From: Candidatus Solibacter sp.
GTDB lineage: Bacteria; Acidobacteriota; Terriglobia; Bryobacterales; Bryobacteraceae
Direction: 5' to 3'
NCBI GenBank assembly: GCA_017883345.1
Contig: JADGNT010000425.1
Span: 1 to 5,273, forward strand
DNA: 5,273 nucleotides
Below the pieces are notes generated by a model, which worked only from the letters and a program-made list of their open reading frames with translations, had not been told where the DNA came from and searched no databases. Made by a program: the position numbers and the translations under genes. Every line of letters starts with the position of its first letter. Position 1 is the stretch's first letter. Below are positions 1 to 5,273 of the stretch, in pieces.

Positions 1-186
1 CTTGAGGAAAACGGTTGGGAGATCGTGGCGGCCAAGACCACCGTCATGCCGCTCGAACTGGTGCTGGGCCTCGACCCCGCCAATCCGCTGATGCGCGCCA
101 TCACCGCGCTGCTCGCCGCGGCCACCACGCTGTTCCCGAGGTTGCTGGGGTATCAGTTCGTCTATCTGGCGAGGCCGCGCGTGTGA
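1..186 (+). CDS. C-terminal fragment of a probable SAM-dependent methyltransferase (5' end outside window)
   Basis: Frame 1 is open from the left edge to the TGA at 184-186 and encodes the last 61 residues of a protein. The fragment begins LEENGWEIVAAKTTVMPLEL and ends YQFVYLARPRV. The pattern of 'L...GW.i' beta-strand, then 'P.ELVLG', a hydrophobic helix, then 'YQFVYLARP' is what I know from the C-termini of class I methyltransferases encoded next to glycosyltransferases. There the final strand commonly ends in 'ARPR'. The SAM-binding motif would lie upstream and is not visible, so the catalytic assignment is an inference. The gene overlaps the next one by two bases (stop TGA 184-186, start GTG 183-185), which indicates one transcript with the glycosyltransferase. 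Alternatively it could be the methyltransferase-like tail of a two-domain glycosyltransferase. Confidence 0.6.
   Translation, partial: LEENGWEIVAAKTTVMPLELVLGLDPANPLMRAITALLAAATTLFPRLLGYQFVYLARPRV
171..186 (+). promoter_or_regulatory. Ribosome binding site and GTG/TGA overlap that set the start of the glycosyltransferase
   Basis: GAGG at 171-174 lies eight bases before GTG at 183-185, and that GTG overlaps the upstream stop TGA (184-186). This favours GTG 183 over the far upstream ATG at position 15. The extra 56 residues from ATG 15 would be Arg/His/Ala-rich and lie over the methyltransferase reading frame. Starting at 183, the protein opens directly with a hydrophobic membrane segment, as expected for the family. 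Confidence 0.7.
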
Positions 187-1871
187 CCCTTCGCCTGGCG
201 GCGCCGGCCATCTTTGTGGCCAGCCTGCTGCTGCTGCCGTTTCTCAACAAGCCGTTCACCATCGACGATCCGCTCTTCTTGCGCGCAGCCAAACATGCGC
301 TGGTGGACCCGCTGCATCCCGCCGATTTCGAGCAGGTGTGGAACTCCGGAGATCGCCAGAAGCTCTCCCAGTACCTGCTCGGCGGAACTCTGCCGGCGTA
401 CGTGCTGGCGCCCGTGGCGGCGCTCGGCGGGCGCGAGTGGATGGCCCATCTTTACCAGTTGTTGCTGCTTTCGGGATTCCTGCTAGCCAGCGTATCGGTG
501 GCGCGGCGCCTGGGCTGCGACCGGCGGCAGGCGAATACCGTCGGGCTGTTGATCGCGTCCAATCCGGTCACCCTGGCGATGGCGGCCACCTGCATGCCGG
601 ACGTCATGGCCATGATGTTCGGCATGTTGGGCATGGACCGCCTGCTGCTCTTCCGCGAGGAACGTCGCTGGGGCGCGGGGCTGGCTTCAGGACTGCTGCT
701 GGCGGCCGCGGTGCTCTGCCGCGCCAGCACCGCGCCGCTCGTGTTGGTGGCGGCGCTCCTGCTCATGCCCGCCACGTGGAAGCGCGCGCCGGAATGCCTG
801 TGGCCGCTGGCGGTCGCGGTGGTGGCGGTGGCGGGGTTCGTCAGTCTGAATCGCGGGCCGGCGGCCAACGCGACGCTGGCCGGTGCGTTTCAGATGTTGA
901 CTTCGATGCGCAACGTACCGCGCAATCTGGTGGCGTTTCTTTGCTTCCAGGCGCTCACCGGACCGCTGCTGGTATACGCCTTGCTCTCGCGCGGGCCAAA
1001 GTTCGCGGGGGTGGTGGCCGCGCTGGTGGCGCTGGGAGTGGCAGGGTCCCTGATTGCCGGGTCGGCCAACCTGGTGCTCTACGCGGTGCCGGCGGCGTTG
1101 GGCATCTGCTTCCTCCTGGCCTCGGTGGGCGTGGTGGGTGACATCCAAGGTGGGGCAGGCTTTAGCCTGTCAATCCGAGCGAAGCTCGGACACTTCTTCC
1201 TCCGCGCCTCGGCGCCGCCGCGTCTCCGCGGTGAAAAGGCTTCCTTGTTTGGTTCCGGCTTCGAAGGGTTAGGTAGCGCCTTTCCGCTGCTTGTGTGGCT
1301 GGGTTCGGGGCTGGCCGCCCTGCCTTACGTGTACATGGGCGCCAAGTATCTGCTGCCCGGCGTGCCGGCGGCCGCGCTGCTCATCGTGCTCCACGCGGCG
1401 CGCGTGCGACAGCCGCGATATCCGCTGACCGTGGCGCTGCTGGTGGCCCTGGGCTGGATCTCAGGCGCCCTCATCGTGATCGGCGATACCACGCTCGCCT
1501 CATCGCAACGCGCGGCCGTGGACCGGCTGATTGCGCCCCGCATTCACCGTGGATTGGCGGTGTGGGCGGGCGGCCAGTGGGCCTTCCTGGCGTACGCCGA
1601 GGATGCGGGCGCCAAGGCGCTGGCCAACACGCCGCCGCTGCCCGGCCCCGGGGATACCATCGTGGTCAGCCGCCTGGATTACTACGGAATGCTCGACCGT
1701 CTGCCCATCCGCCGCGAACTGCTCCACACGCAGACCGACCGGCGCTGCGGCGTGTTCGTGCTCAACCGCCGTTTGGGCGCCGGTTTTTTTTCCAACCACT
1801 TCGGGTACCTGCCGTTCGCCATCGGGTGCGGAGAAGTCAACGCCTACGACCTCTACCGCGTATTGCCTTGA
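183..1871 (+). CDS. Multi-pass GT-C (GT39/PMT-like) glycosyltransferase, 562 aa
   Basis: This is an integral membrane protein that probably transfers a sugar from a polyprenyl-phosphate donor to a lipid, glycan or protein acceptor at the outer face of the inner membrane. The evidence is an N-terminal membrane helix (about residues 5-21) followed by the loop FTIDDPLFLRAA with the acidic pair D28-D29, the usual position of the GT-C catalytic/metal acid. Next come about 10-12 further hydrophobic segments (roughly 63-82, 88-106, 119-156, 166-197, 206-221, 246-269, 274-318, 366-434), a family-like CMPDV...GM motif at 137-151, and a soluble C-terminal domain (about 440-562). The start is GTG 183, chosen for its GAGG ribosome site and the overlap with the upstream stop. 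Its neighbour is a probable methyltransferase in the same transcript. Odd points: residues about 323-363 are polar and appear to come from a dispersed repeat, and an 8-T run (1784-1791) lies near the end. Donor and acceptor cannot be told. It could also be annotated simply as a GT39 family or hypothetical membrane protein. Confidence 0.78.
   Translation: MTLRLAAPAIFVASLLLLPFLNKPFTIDDPLFLRAAKHALVDPLHPADFEQVWNSGDRQKLSQYLLGGTLPAYVLAPVAALGGREWMAHLYQLLLLSGFLLASVSVARRLGCDRRQANTVGLLIASNPVTLAMAATCMPDVMAMMFGMLGMDRLLLFREERRWGAGLASGLLLAAAVLCRASTAPLVLVAALLLMPATWKRAPECLWPLAVAVVAVAGFVSLNRGPAANATLAGAFQMLTSMRNVPRNLVAFLCFQALTGPLLVYALLSRGPKFAGVVAALVALGVAGSLIAGSANLVLYAVPAALGICFLLASVGVVGDIQGGAGFSLSIRAKLGHFFLRASAPPRLRGEKASLFGSGFEGLGSAFPLLVWLGSGLAALPYVYMGAKYLLPGVPAAALLIVLHAARVRQPRYPLTVALLVALGWISGALIVIGDTTLASSQRAAVDRLIAPRIHRGLAVWAGGQWAFLAYAEDAGAKALANTPPLPGPGDTIVVSRLDYYGMLDRLPIRRELLHTQTDRRCGVFVLNRRLGAGFFSNHFGYLPFAIGCGEVNAYDLYRVLP
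1154..1190. repeat. Two tandem palindromes (REP-like hairpins)
   Basis: First arm pair: CAGGCT (1156-1161) and AGCCTG (1164-1169) with a two-base loop. Outside it lies one G/T pair (1155/1170) and one G/C pair (1154/1171). Second pair: TCCGAGC (1174-1180) and GCTCGGA (1184-1190), a perfect 7-base inverted repeat with loop GAA. Two adjacent short hairpins inside a coding region are unusual and resemble REP-type elements. Confidence 0.65.
1201..1237 (+). repeat. Four degenerate 8-base units, consensus TCCGCGYC, ending in GGTGAAAA
   Basis: Units at 1201-1208, 1209-1216, 1217-1224 and 1225-1232 each match the consensus TCCGCGYC with zero to two differences, and are followed by GTGAAAA (to 1237). 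This resembles the widespread CTCTGCGTC-type periodic repeat that often ends in GCGGTGAAAA, seen between genes in many bacteria (recalled, not searched). It encodes part of the Arg/Pro-rich stretch RASAPPRLRGEK. Confidence 0.55.
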
Positions 1872-1896
1872 CATCCTAATTTATTAGTACTATAAA
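1868..1896 (+). promoter_or_regulatory. Near-consensus sigma70 promoter of the TPR gene, placed for a leaderless mRNA
   Basis: The -35 box TTGACA (1868-1873) is a perfect match, followed by a 17-base AT-rich spacer and the -10 box TATAAA (1891-1896, five of six). Transcription would start about seven bases after the -10 box, at or beside the A of the ATG at 1903. The six bases between (1897-1902, TCCGTT) hold no Shine-Dalgarno sequence. The TGA stop of the glycosyltransferase (1869-1871) is contained in the -35 box. This AT-rich island stands out from its GC-rich surroundings and separates the TPR gene from the upstream transcript. Confidence 0.85.
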
Positions 1897-1902
1897 TCCG
1901 TT

Positions 1903-3078
1903 ATGCTGCGTCGCTTGTGGTTCATCTCGGTTTGCCTGGCTGCTGGTCTTGTGGCCCAGGAGGGGGTTGCTCCCACGGTTGCGCCTACCATTCCGCAACT
2001 CGCCAAGGACGGCGATGCCCTCTACCTGAAGGGCGATTACGAGGCCGCCCGTCTTGCCTTCACGAGCGCCTGGGAACTGGCCGAACAGACGCCCAAGGAC
2101 AACCCGGTGCGCTATGACATTCTCAAGCGCCTGACCAGCGTACGCGCGGCCGCCGGCGAATTCGCCGATGCCGATAACTGGCTGCAGCAGGCCATCACCT
2201 GGCGCGAGAACACGCTGGGCCAGAAGGACCATAAAATCGCCGACGACCTGCTGATCTCCGTGGGCCTCTGCCGCGGGCTGAAAGATTTCGACCGGGCGCT
2301 GGCGATTTTGCGCCGCGTCCAGAGCCTGCACGTGGAGGCGTATACGTTCAACAGTGGGGCGGTGGCGGACGATTTCAGCCGCATCGGCGGCGTCTATGGG
2401 GAGCAGAAGAAAATCGACAGCGCCATCAATTCGATCGACGCGGCGTTGGCTATCCGCACCAAACTGGGCGGCCCGCTCGACCCCGCGCTGATTTCGGACC
2501 TGGACCGCCTGGGTGAATACCACACCATGATGCGCGCCTACGATCTGGCGGAGGCCGCTTTCCGGCACGCGCTGGTGATCCGCGAGACGCTCTATGGCAA
2601 GACCCACGCCGACCTGATTTCCACCGTGGACGGCCTGGCCTACGCGCTCTTCGGACAGAAGAAGTATGACGCGGCGGACCCCGTCTACCAGCGCCTGATC
2701 GGGCTGTGGGAGTCCTCCGTGGGCAAGGACCACGCGATGGTTGCCGTCGCCCTGGACAAGCTCGCGGTGTTCTACGCGGCACAGAAGAAGTATCCGGAAG
2801 TGCGCGACGCGCTGGAGCGCTCCACGGCGATTCGCGCGCGTTTCCTGGCGCTCGGGCTTTCGCAGCAGGCCACCCAGGCATTCACCGAAGGGCACCTGGA
2901 CCAGGTGAAAGCTTTCTATCGGCGCGGGCTGGCCGTACTCGACCCGCCCAACCCGATCAACGAGGATCTGCGCGCCCAGTTCGAAGGCATGCTCAAGGCG
3001 TTGGACGCTCCGCCGCCGAAATCCGCGGCGCCGCCCAGGAAGACCGCCACTCCGCCGAAGAAGACCAGCAAGCTCTGA
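1903..3078 (+). CDS. Exported tetratricopeptide-repeat protein, 391 aa
   Basis: No enzyme function is visible; this is a helical repeat scaffold likely to bind other proteins in the periplasm or at the envelope. The N-terminus has a Sec-type signal peptide: basic MLRR, hydrophobic core at about 5-16, likely cleavage after LVA (residue 18). There is no lipobox Cys. TPR units of the kinesin-light-chain type follow, with 34-42 residue spacing: about 35-62, 70-104, 112-145, 154-187, 196-229, 238-271, 280-313 and a degenerate one at 322-346. They show the usual small/aromatic pattern, for example LAYALFGQKKYDAADPVYQR. The C-terminal tail (about 369-391) is Pro/Lys-rich (PPRK, PPKK) and probably unstructured. 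ATG 1903 is supported by the signal peptide and by the promoter directly in front of it; there is no Shine-Dalgarno site. The gene has its own promoter, and its stop lies 26 bases from the stop of the convergent HNH gene. Binding partner unknown. Confidence 0.88.
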   Translation: MLRRLWFISVCLAAGLVAQEGVAPTVAPTIPQLAKDGDALYLKGDYEAARLAFTSAWELAEQTPKDNPVRYDILKRLTSVRAAAGEFADADNWLQQAITWRENTLGQKDHKIADDLLISVGLCRGLKDFDRALAILRRVQSLHVEAYTFNSGAVADDFSRIGGVYGEQKKIDSAINSIDAALAIRTKLGGPLDPALISDLDRLGEYHTMMRAYDLAEAAFRHALVIRETLYGKTHADLISTVDGLAYALFGQKKYDAADPVYQRLIGLWESSVGKDHAMVAVALDKLAVFYAAQKKYPEVRDALERSTAIRARFLALGLSQQATQAFTEGHLDQVKAFYRRGLAVLDPPNPINEDLRAQFEGMLKALDAPPPKSAAPPRKTATPPKKTSKL

Positions 3079-3104
3079 TATACTCCGATCCGGCCAATCC
3101 CACC

Positions 3105-3470
3105 CTACGGTGCGGTCACCGACGGACTCGGCATGCGAGCCATGTCGGCTTCCCACTCTGTGCGCAGTTCGGCGCGGCGCTTGAGGACGTAGGCTTTGGC
3201 TTCGTCGAGGTTCTTGAATATACGGTGGCCTTTGATCACGTTGCACGGGCGGCAAGCGGCAACCAGGTTGTCCTGCTTCTTCCCGCCCTGGCGGGCCCTG
3301 GGAAGTACAAAGTCCACCGTCATGACCAGGGAGTTTTCGAAATTGGCCATAGCGTCCAGCCCGCAATACTGGCAGCGGTAAAGGTCGCGTTCCAGGACCT
3401 TATGGCCTTCTTTCGAGGTTAACGGCTTGGCCAGAGGCATCAGCCCCAGGCGGCCCAGCACTGCTCTCAT
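3105..3470 (-). CDS. Small HNH-type nuclease-fold protein with altered first His, 121 aa
   Basis: This is a stand-alone HNH domain of the zinc-finger type. CQYC (residues 33-36) and CRPC (73-76) form the probable structural zinc site. The core reads MTVDFVLPRARQGG (50-63), then DNLVAACRPCN (67-77) and KGHRIF (80-85). N68 and N77 fit the Asn positions and H82 may be the last His. The first His, normally in a 'DH' pair, is Phe54 (D53-F54), so cleavage activity is uncertain. A predicted C-terminal helix (about 87-109, EAKAYVLKRRAELRTEW) follows, then a short tail. The start at 3470 is supported by GGGGGT six bases upstream; M11 (3440) is a possible alternative that would match shorter relatives beginning MPLAKPLTSKEG. 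It lies 70 bases downstream of the DUF507 gene on the same strand, possibly in one operon. No methylase, restriction or phage gene is adjacent, so a housekeeping or nucleic-acid-binding role is as likely as restriction. Confidence 0.85.
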   Translation of the reverse strand: MRAVLGRLGLMPLAKPLTSKEGHKVLERDLYRCQYCGLDAMANFENSLVMTVDFVLPRARQGGKKQDNLVAACRPCNVIKGHRIFKNLDEAKAYVLKRRAELRTEWEADMARMPSPSVTAP

Positions 3471-3476
3471 ATGGGC

Positions 3477-3482
3477 ACCCCC
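3477..3482 (-). promoter_or_regulatory. Ribosome binding site of the HNH gene
   Basis: On the minus strand GGGGGT lies six bases before ATG 3470 and can pair with the 16S anti-Shine-Dalgarno sequence with one G-U wobble. It supports the longer start over M11. A CATAAT sequence (3506-3511, minus) could be a -10 box giving an internal promoter between the DUF507 and HNH genes, but no matching -35 box is seen. Confidence 0.45.
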
Positions 3483-3540
3483 AAAGAGAATTCAGGTACG
3501 GGCTCATTATGCTCCCGGATCGCGCAAAATGGAAGGGGGC

Positions 3541-4134
3541 TTACCGGCCGGCGATATCGATGCCCAGCTTTCTGAGCTCTTCGGAGTAATAGCGGCGGAG
3601 CAGAATGTCCCACTCCTCGCTGCCTTCGGGGATGTCGCGTTTCTGGGTGCGGATCTTGTTGCGGGCGGCGCGATCCACCTTGTCCTCGGTCATCAGGACT
3701 TCGGTGATCTGGCGGACGATCTCCAACCGCACGGCGTTGCTATCCTTGTTGCGCAGGCGCAGTTCGCGGCTCTTGCGGAGCATCTCAATAATCTTGTGGG
3801 AGATGTCGCTGACCTTGTCGCGCGAGAGCTTCATGGCGTCGCCGGTGTCGCGGCCGGATGCCTTGACCACTTTGCGCTGCGAAATGAGGGTGTTCTTGAT
3901 GCGGCGGAACATCTCCTGGTAGCTGACGCCTTCGCGGCGCATGTACTCGCTGTACTGGCTGAGAAGATCGCGCACCTCGTCGTTCAGGCGGTCTTCGACC
4001 GCCAGCTCTTCGCAGATGACTTCGGCGATCTTTTCGGCCACGAGATCCGGGTTCGACGTCTCAATGGTGCCGGGTGTCAGACTCTTTACGAGTTGTTTGG
4101 AGATGTAGGAAACGAATTCTCTGGCAAGCAGCAT
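3541..4134 (-). CDS. DUF507 family protein with duplicated domain, 197 aa
   Basis: I recognise the DUF507 family by the start MLLAREFVSYISKQLV and the charged, helical body; its function is unknown. The protein lacks a signal peptide and membrane segments and is highly charged, so it should be cytosolic. It appears to be built of two related halves. Residues 1-90 and 101-190 share an opening (MLLAREFVSYIS against MKLSRDKVSDIS), a central helix with 'I..L..ED+' (AEVICEELAVEDRL against TEVLMTEDKV) and a closing helix with paired Arg (MFRRIK against LLRRYY). Single-domain family members commonly begin MRLSR-like, as the second half does here. The start at 4134 fits the family N-terminus, though no clear Shine-Dalgarno site precedes it. 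The HNH gene follows on the same strand; the MFS gene is divergent. No terminator is visible after the stop codon. Confidence 0.9.
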   Translation of the reverse strand: MLLAREFVSYISKQLVKSLTPGTIETSNPDLVAEKIAEVICEELAVEDRLNDEVRDLLSQYSEYMRREGVSYQEMFRRIKNTLISQRKVVKASGRDTGDAMKLSRDKVSDISHKIIEMLRKSRELRLRNKDSNAVRLEIVRQITEVLMTEDKVDRAARNKIRTQKRDIPEGSEEWDILLRRYYSEELRKLGIDIAGR

Positions 4135-4185
4135 GCTGTGTGCGCGAACCCGTAGTTTATCACGTATGAGGTATGATCTCAGCTT
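4135..4185. promoter_or_regulatory. Divergent promoter region between DUF507 and MFS genes
   Basis: Only 51 bases separate the two divergent starts, so both promoters must lie here or run into the coding regions. On the plus strand TATGAT (4172-4177, five of six to the -10 consensus) ends eight bases before ATG 4186, which would again give a transcript starting at the start codon. No good -35 box is found at 17 bases. On the minus strand GATAAA (4161-4156) is a weak -10 candidate. Neither gene has a well placed Shine-Dalgarno site: GAGG at 4168-4171 is 14 bases from the ATG. No clear operator palindrome is seen. Confidence 0.4.
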
Positions 4186-5273
4186 ATGCCGGTGGAAGAG
4201 GTTAGGTCGGCCCAGGCTGGAGCGGCCGGGGTGAGGGCGGGAATCGGGCGCTGGGCGCCCGCCGGGGCCATGCTGGCGGTCTCCCTGATCAGCTATATCG
4301 ACCGCAATACGCTGGCCCTTTTGGCGCCCACGATCCTGCGTGAGACGCGTCTCAGCGGGGAGCAGTACGGATTCATCATCTCGGCCTTCTCGATTGCCTA
4401 CATGCTGGCCAATCCGGTGTGGGGCAAGATTCTGGACCGGGCGGGGCTACGGCGCGGCATGACGGTGGCGGTTTCCTGCTGGACGGTGGCCTCGGTGGCG
4501 CATGCCTTCGCGGGTGGCCTGTGGAGCTTCGCGGCGGCGCGCGCGGCGCTCGGCTTTGGCGAAGGGGCAACTTTTCCCGGAGGGCTGCGCACGGTGGTGC
4601 AGACCCTGCCGGAGGATCGGCGGGGGCGCGGTCTGGCGGTGGCCTACAGCGGCGGATCGCTGGGCGCCGTGGTGACGCCGCTGATCGTGACGCCGATCTT
4701 TCTGTGGTGGGGCTGGCGCGGCGCCTTCTGGTTCACGGGAATGGCCGGGCTGGCATGGCTGGGATTGTGGGCCGTGGTTTCGAAACGGCCGGAGATCCGA
4801 AAGGCGCGGCCGGCGGCGGAAGCCAAGACCAAGGGACCGCGGCCGGGCGACCGGCGCCTGTGGGCGTACATCTGCGCGTACGCCTTGGGCGCGTTGCCGC
4901 TGGGGTTTGTGCTGTACAGTTCGTCGCTCTACCTGGCGCATCCGCTGGGGCGAACGCAAGCGTTCATCGGGAAAGTGCTGTGGATTCCGCCGCTGGGTTG
5001 GGAAATCGGCTACTTCGTGTGGGGATGGCTGACGGATCGCGGGCTGAGGAAGGGCGGTTCCCGCCGCGCGGGCTTGCGGCGCATGCTGGGGTGGTGCGCG
5101 GTGCTGAATCTCGCCTTCGCGGCCACGCCGCTGGTGCCGGGAACTTTTCCGGTCCTGCTGCTGATGTTTCTGGCCATGTTTGTAGCCTCCGGATTTGTGG
5201 TGCTTTCGGTGGCGTATGCGAGCAGCGTTTACGCTTCGGATCACGCGGGCCTGATCGCTGGGGTGGGCGCGGG
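4186..5273 (+). CDS. MFS transporter, anion:cation symporter (ACS) type; 3' end outside window
   Basis: The first 362 codons are present and stay open to the right edge; the family is usually 400-450 residues. It should be an inner-membrane proton-coupled carrier for an organic anion such as a hexuronate or aldonate, though the substrate cannot be read from sequence. Evidence: TM1 ending in SYIDRNTLALLAP (36-48), motif A after TM2 (GKILDRAGLRRGM, 80-92), the TM4 signature ALGFGEGATFPGGLRTV (121-137), 'WGWRGAFWFTG' before TM6 (175-185), a basic central loop (about 200-223), and a second motif A-like loop WLTDRGLRKGG (281-291). D39-R40 and E125 sit where ACS carriers such as DgoT have proton-coupling acids and a substrate-binding Arg (family knowledge). 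An in-frame TGA at 4174-4176 precedes ATG 4186, the first ATG in the frame. It is divergent from the DUF507 gene with no obvious functional link; any catabolic partners would be to the right. Confidence 0.87.
   Translation, partial: MPVEEVRSAQAGAAGVRAGIGRWAPAGAMLAVSLISYIDRNTLALLAPTILRETRLSGEQYGFIISAFSIAYMLANPVWGKILDRAGLRRGMTVAVSCWTVASVAHAFAGGLWSFAAARAALGFGEGATFPGGLRTVVQTLPEDRRGRGLAVAYSGGSLGAVVTPLIVTPIFLWWGWRGAFWFTGMAGLAWLGLWAVVSKRPEIRKARPAAEAKTKGPRPGDRRLWAYICAYALGALPLGFVLYSSSLYLAHPLGRTQAFIGKVLWIPPLGWEIGYFVWGWLTDRGLRKGGSRRAGLRRMLGWCAVLNLAFAATPLVPGTFPVLLLMFLAMFVASGFVVLSVAYASSVYASDHAGLIAGVGA

Larger units (their letters stand above)
1151..1272 (+). repeat. Dispersed-repeat-like segment captured inside the glycosyltransferase gene
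   Basis: The stretch has the composite look of an intergenic repeat: a palindrome (1154-1171), a second palindrome (1174-1190), a block of four 8-base units (1201-1232) followed by GTGAAAAGG, then a TTGGTTCCGGCTTCGAAGG-like tail. I recall very similar strings as high-copy intergenic elements in Acidobacteria and other phyla, but could not check copy number. Here it is read in frame as residues about 323-363, breaking a run of membrane helices with a Gly/Ser/Arg-rich loop. Boundaries are approximate. Confidence 0.55.

Noticed and set aside
15..182. N-terminal extension of the glycosyltransferase to the ATG at position 15
   Set aside because: The 56 extra residues are Arg/His/Ala-rich and lie over the methyltransferase-like C-terminus. 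GTG 183 has a ribosome site and the typical stop/start overlap.
338..1141. Plus-strand open frame of 267 codons inside the glycosyltransferase
   Set aside because: Arg/Gly/Ala-rich shadow in another frame; the membrane protein in the main frame explains the sequence.
1154..1190. CRISPR-like or intrinsic terminator reading of the tandem palindromes
   Set aside because: There are no repeated units with unique spacers and no T run. The sequence is within an open, continuing membrane-protein frame.
3108..3121. Hairpin CGGTG/CACCG as a terminator between the convergent TPR and HNH genes
   Set aside because: The stem is only five bases, it lies inside the HNH coding end, and no T run follows on either strand.
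1876..3366. Minus-strand open frame of 496 codons opposite the TPR gene
   Set aside because: It is a mirror of the GC-rich TPR coding frame: Arg/Gln/Gly/Val-rich, no recognisable domain, starting inside the HNH gene in another frame. The plus-strand gene has a promoter, signal peptide and clear TPR units.
3105..3470. Homing endonuclease or restriction system
   Set aside because: No intron, intein boundary, methylase or phage gene is adjacent, and the catalytic His position is altered.
3427..4155. Plus-strand open frame of 242 codons opposite DUF507
   Set aside because: Antisense shadow; the minus strand encodes a recognisable DUF507 protein with the family's usual N-terminus.
4447..5244. 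Minus-strand open frame of 265 codons opposite the MFS gene
   Set aside because: Arg/His/Gln/Pro-rich shadow; the plus strand shows MFS motifs throughout.

Overview
The window looks like a piece of a GC-rich bacterial chromosome, most likely an acidobacterium of the Solibacter/Bryobacter type. This rests on recalled family distributions and style, not on a search. The pointers are a two-domain DUF507 protein, a small HNH protein with the 'VDFVLPRAR' signature, an anion:cation-symporter MFS carrier, and a dispersed-repeat signature (palindrome plus 8-base units ending in GGTGAAAA). No rRNA, tRNA, CRISPR array, insertion sequence, integrase or other mobile gene is visible.

Layout, left to right. 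Positions 1-186 (+) are the C-terminal end of a gene that resembles a class I SAM-dependent methyltransferase. Its TGA stop overlaps the GTG start of a 562-residue multi-pass GT-C (GT39-like) glycosyltransferase at 183-1871 (+), so the two are very probably translationally coupled parts of an envelope or glycan cluster extending to the left. Inside the glycosyltransferase, about 120 bases (1151-1272) look like a dispersed intergenic repeat captured in frame. A near-consensus sigma70 promoter follows (TTGACA, 17-base spacer, TATAAA). Its -35 box overlaps the stop codon of the glycosyltransferase. It drives a 391-residue exported TPR protein at 1903-3078 (+), whose ATG falls where transcription should begin, so the mRNA is probably leaderless.

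Two minus-strand genes then converge on the TPR gene: a DUF507 protein (3541-4134) and, 70 bases downstream of it, a 121-residue HNH-type protein (3105-3470) with Phe where the first catalytic His is expected. They may be co-transcribed. A 51-base divergent region (4135-4185) separates DUF507 from an MFS transporter of the ACS/hexuronate type (4186 to beyond the right edge, +), which is cut off after 362 codons.

The genes do not add up to one recognisable pathway. The left part is envelope glycan modification, the middle holds an exported scaffold-like protein and a conserved DUF507/HNH pair, and the right is uptake of an organic anion. I do not see a new defence or mobile system. The most unusual items are the repeat-derived segment inside the glycosyltransferase, the leaderless promoter architecture, the altered HNH motif and the internal duplication in DUF507.
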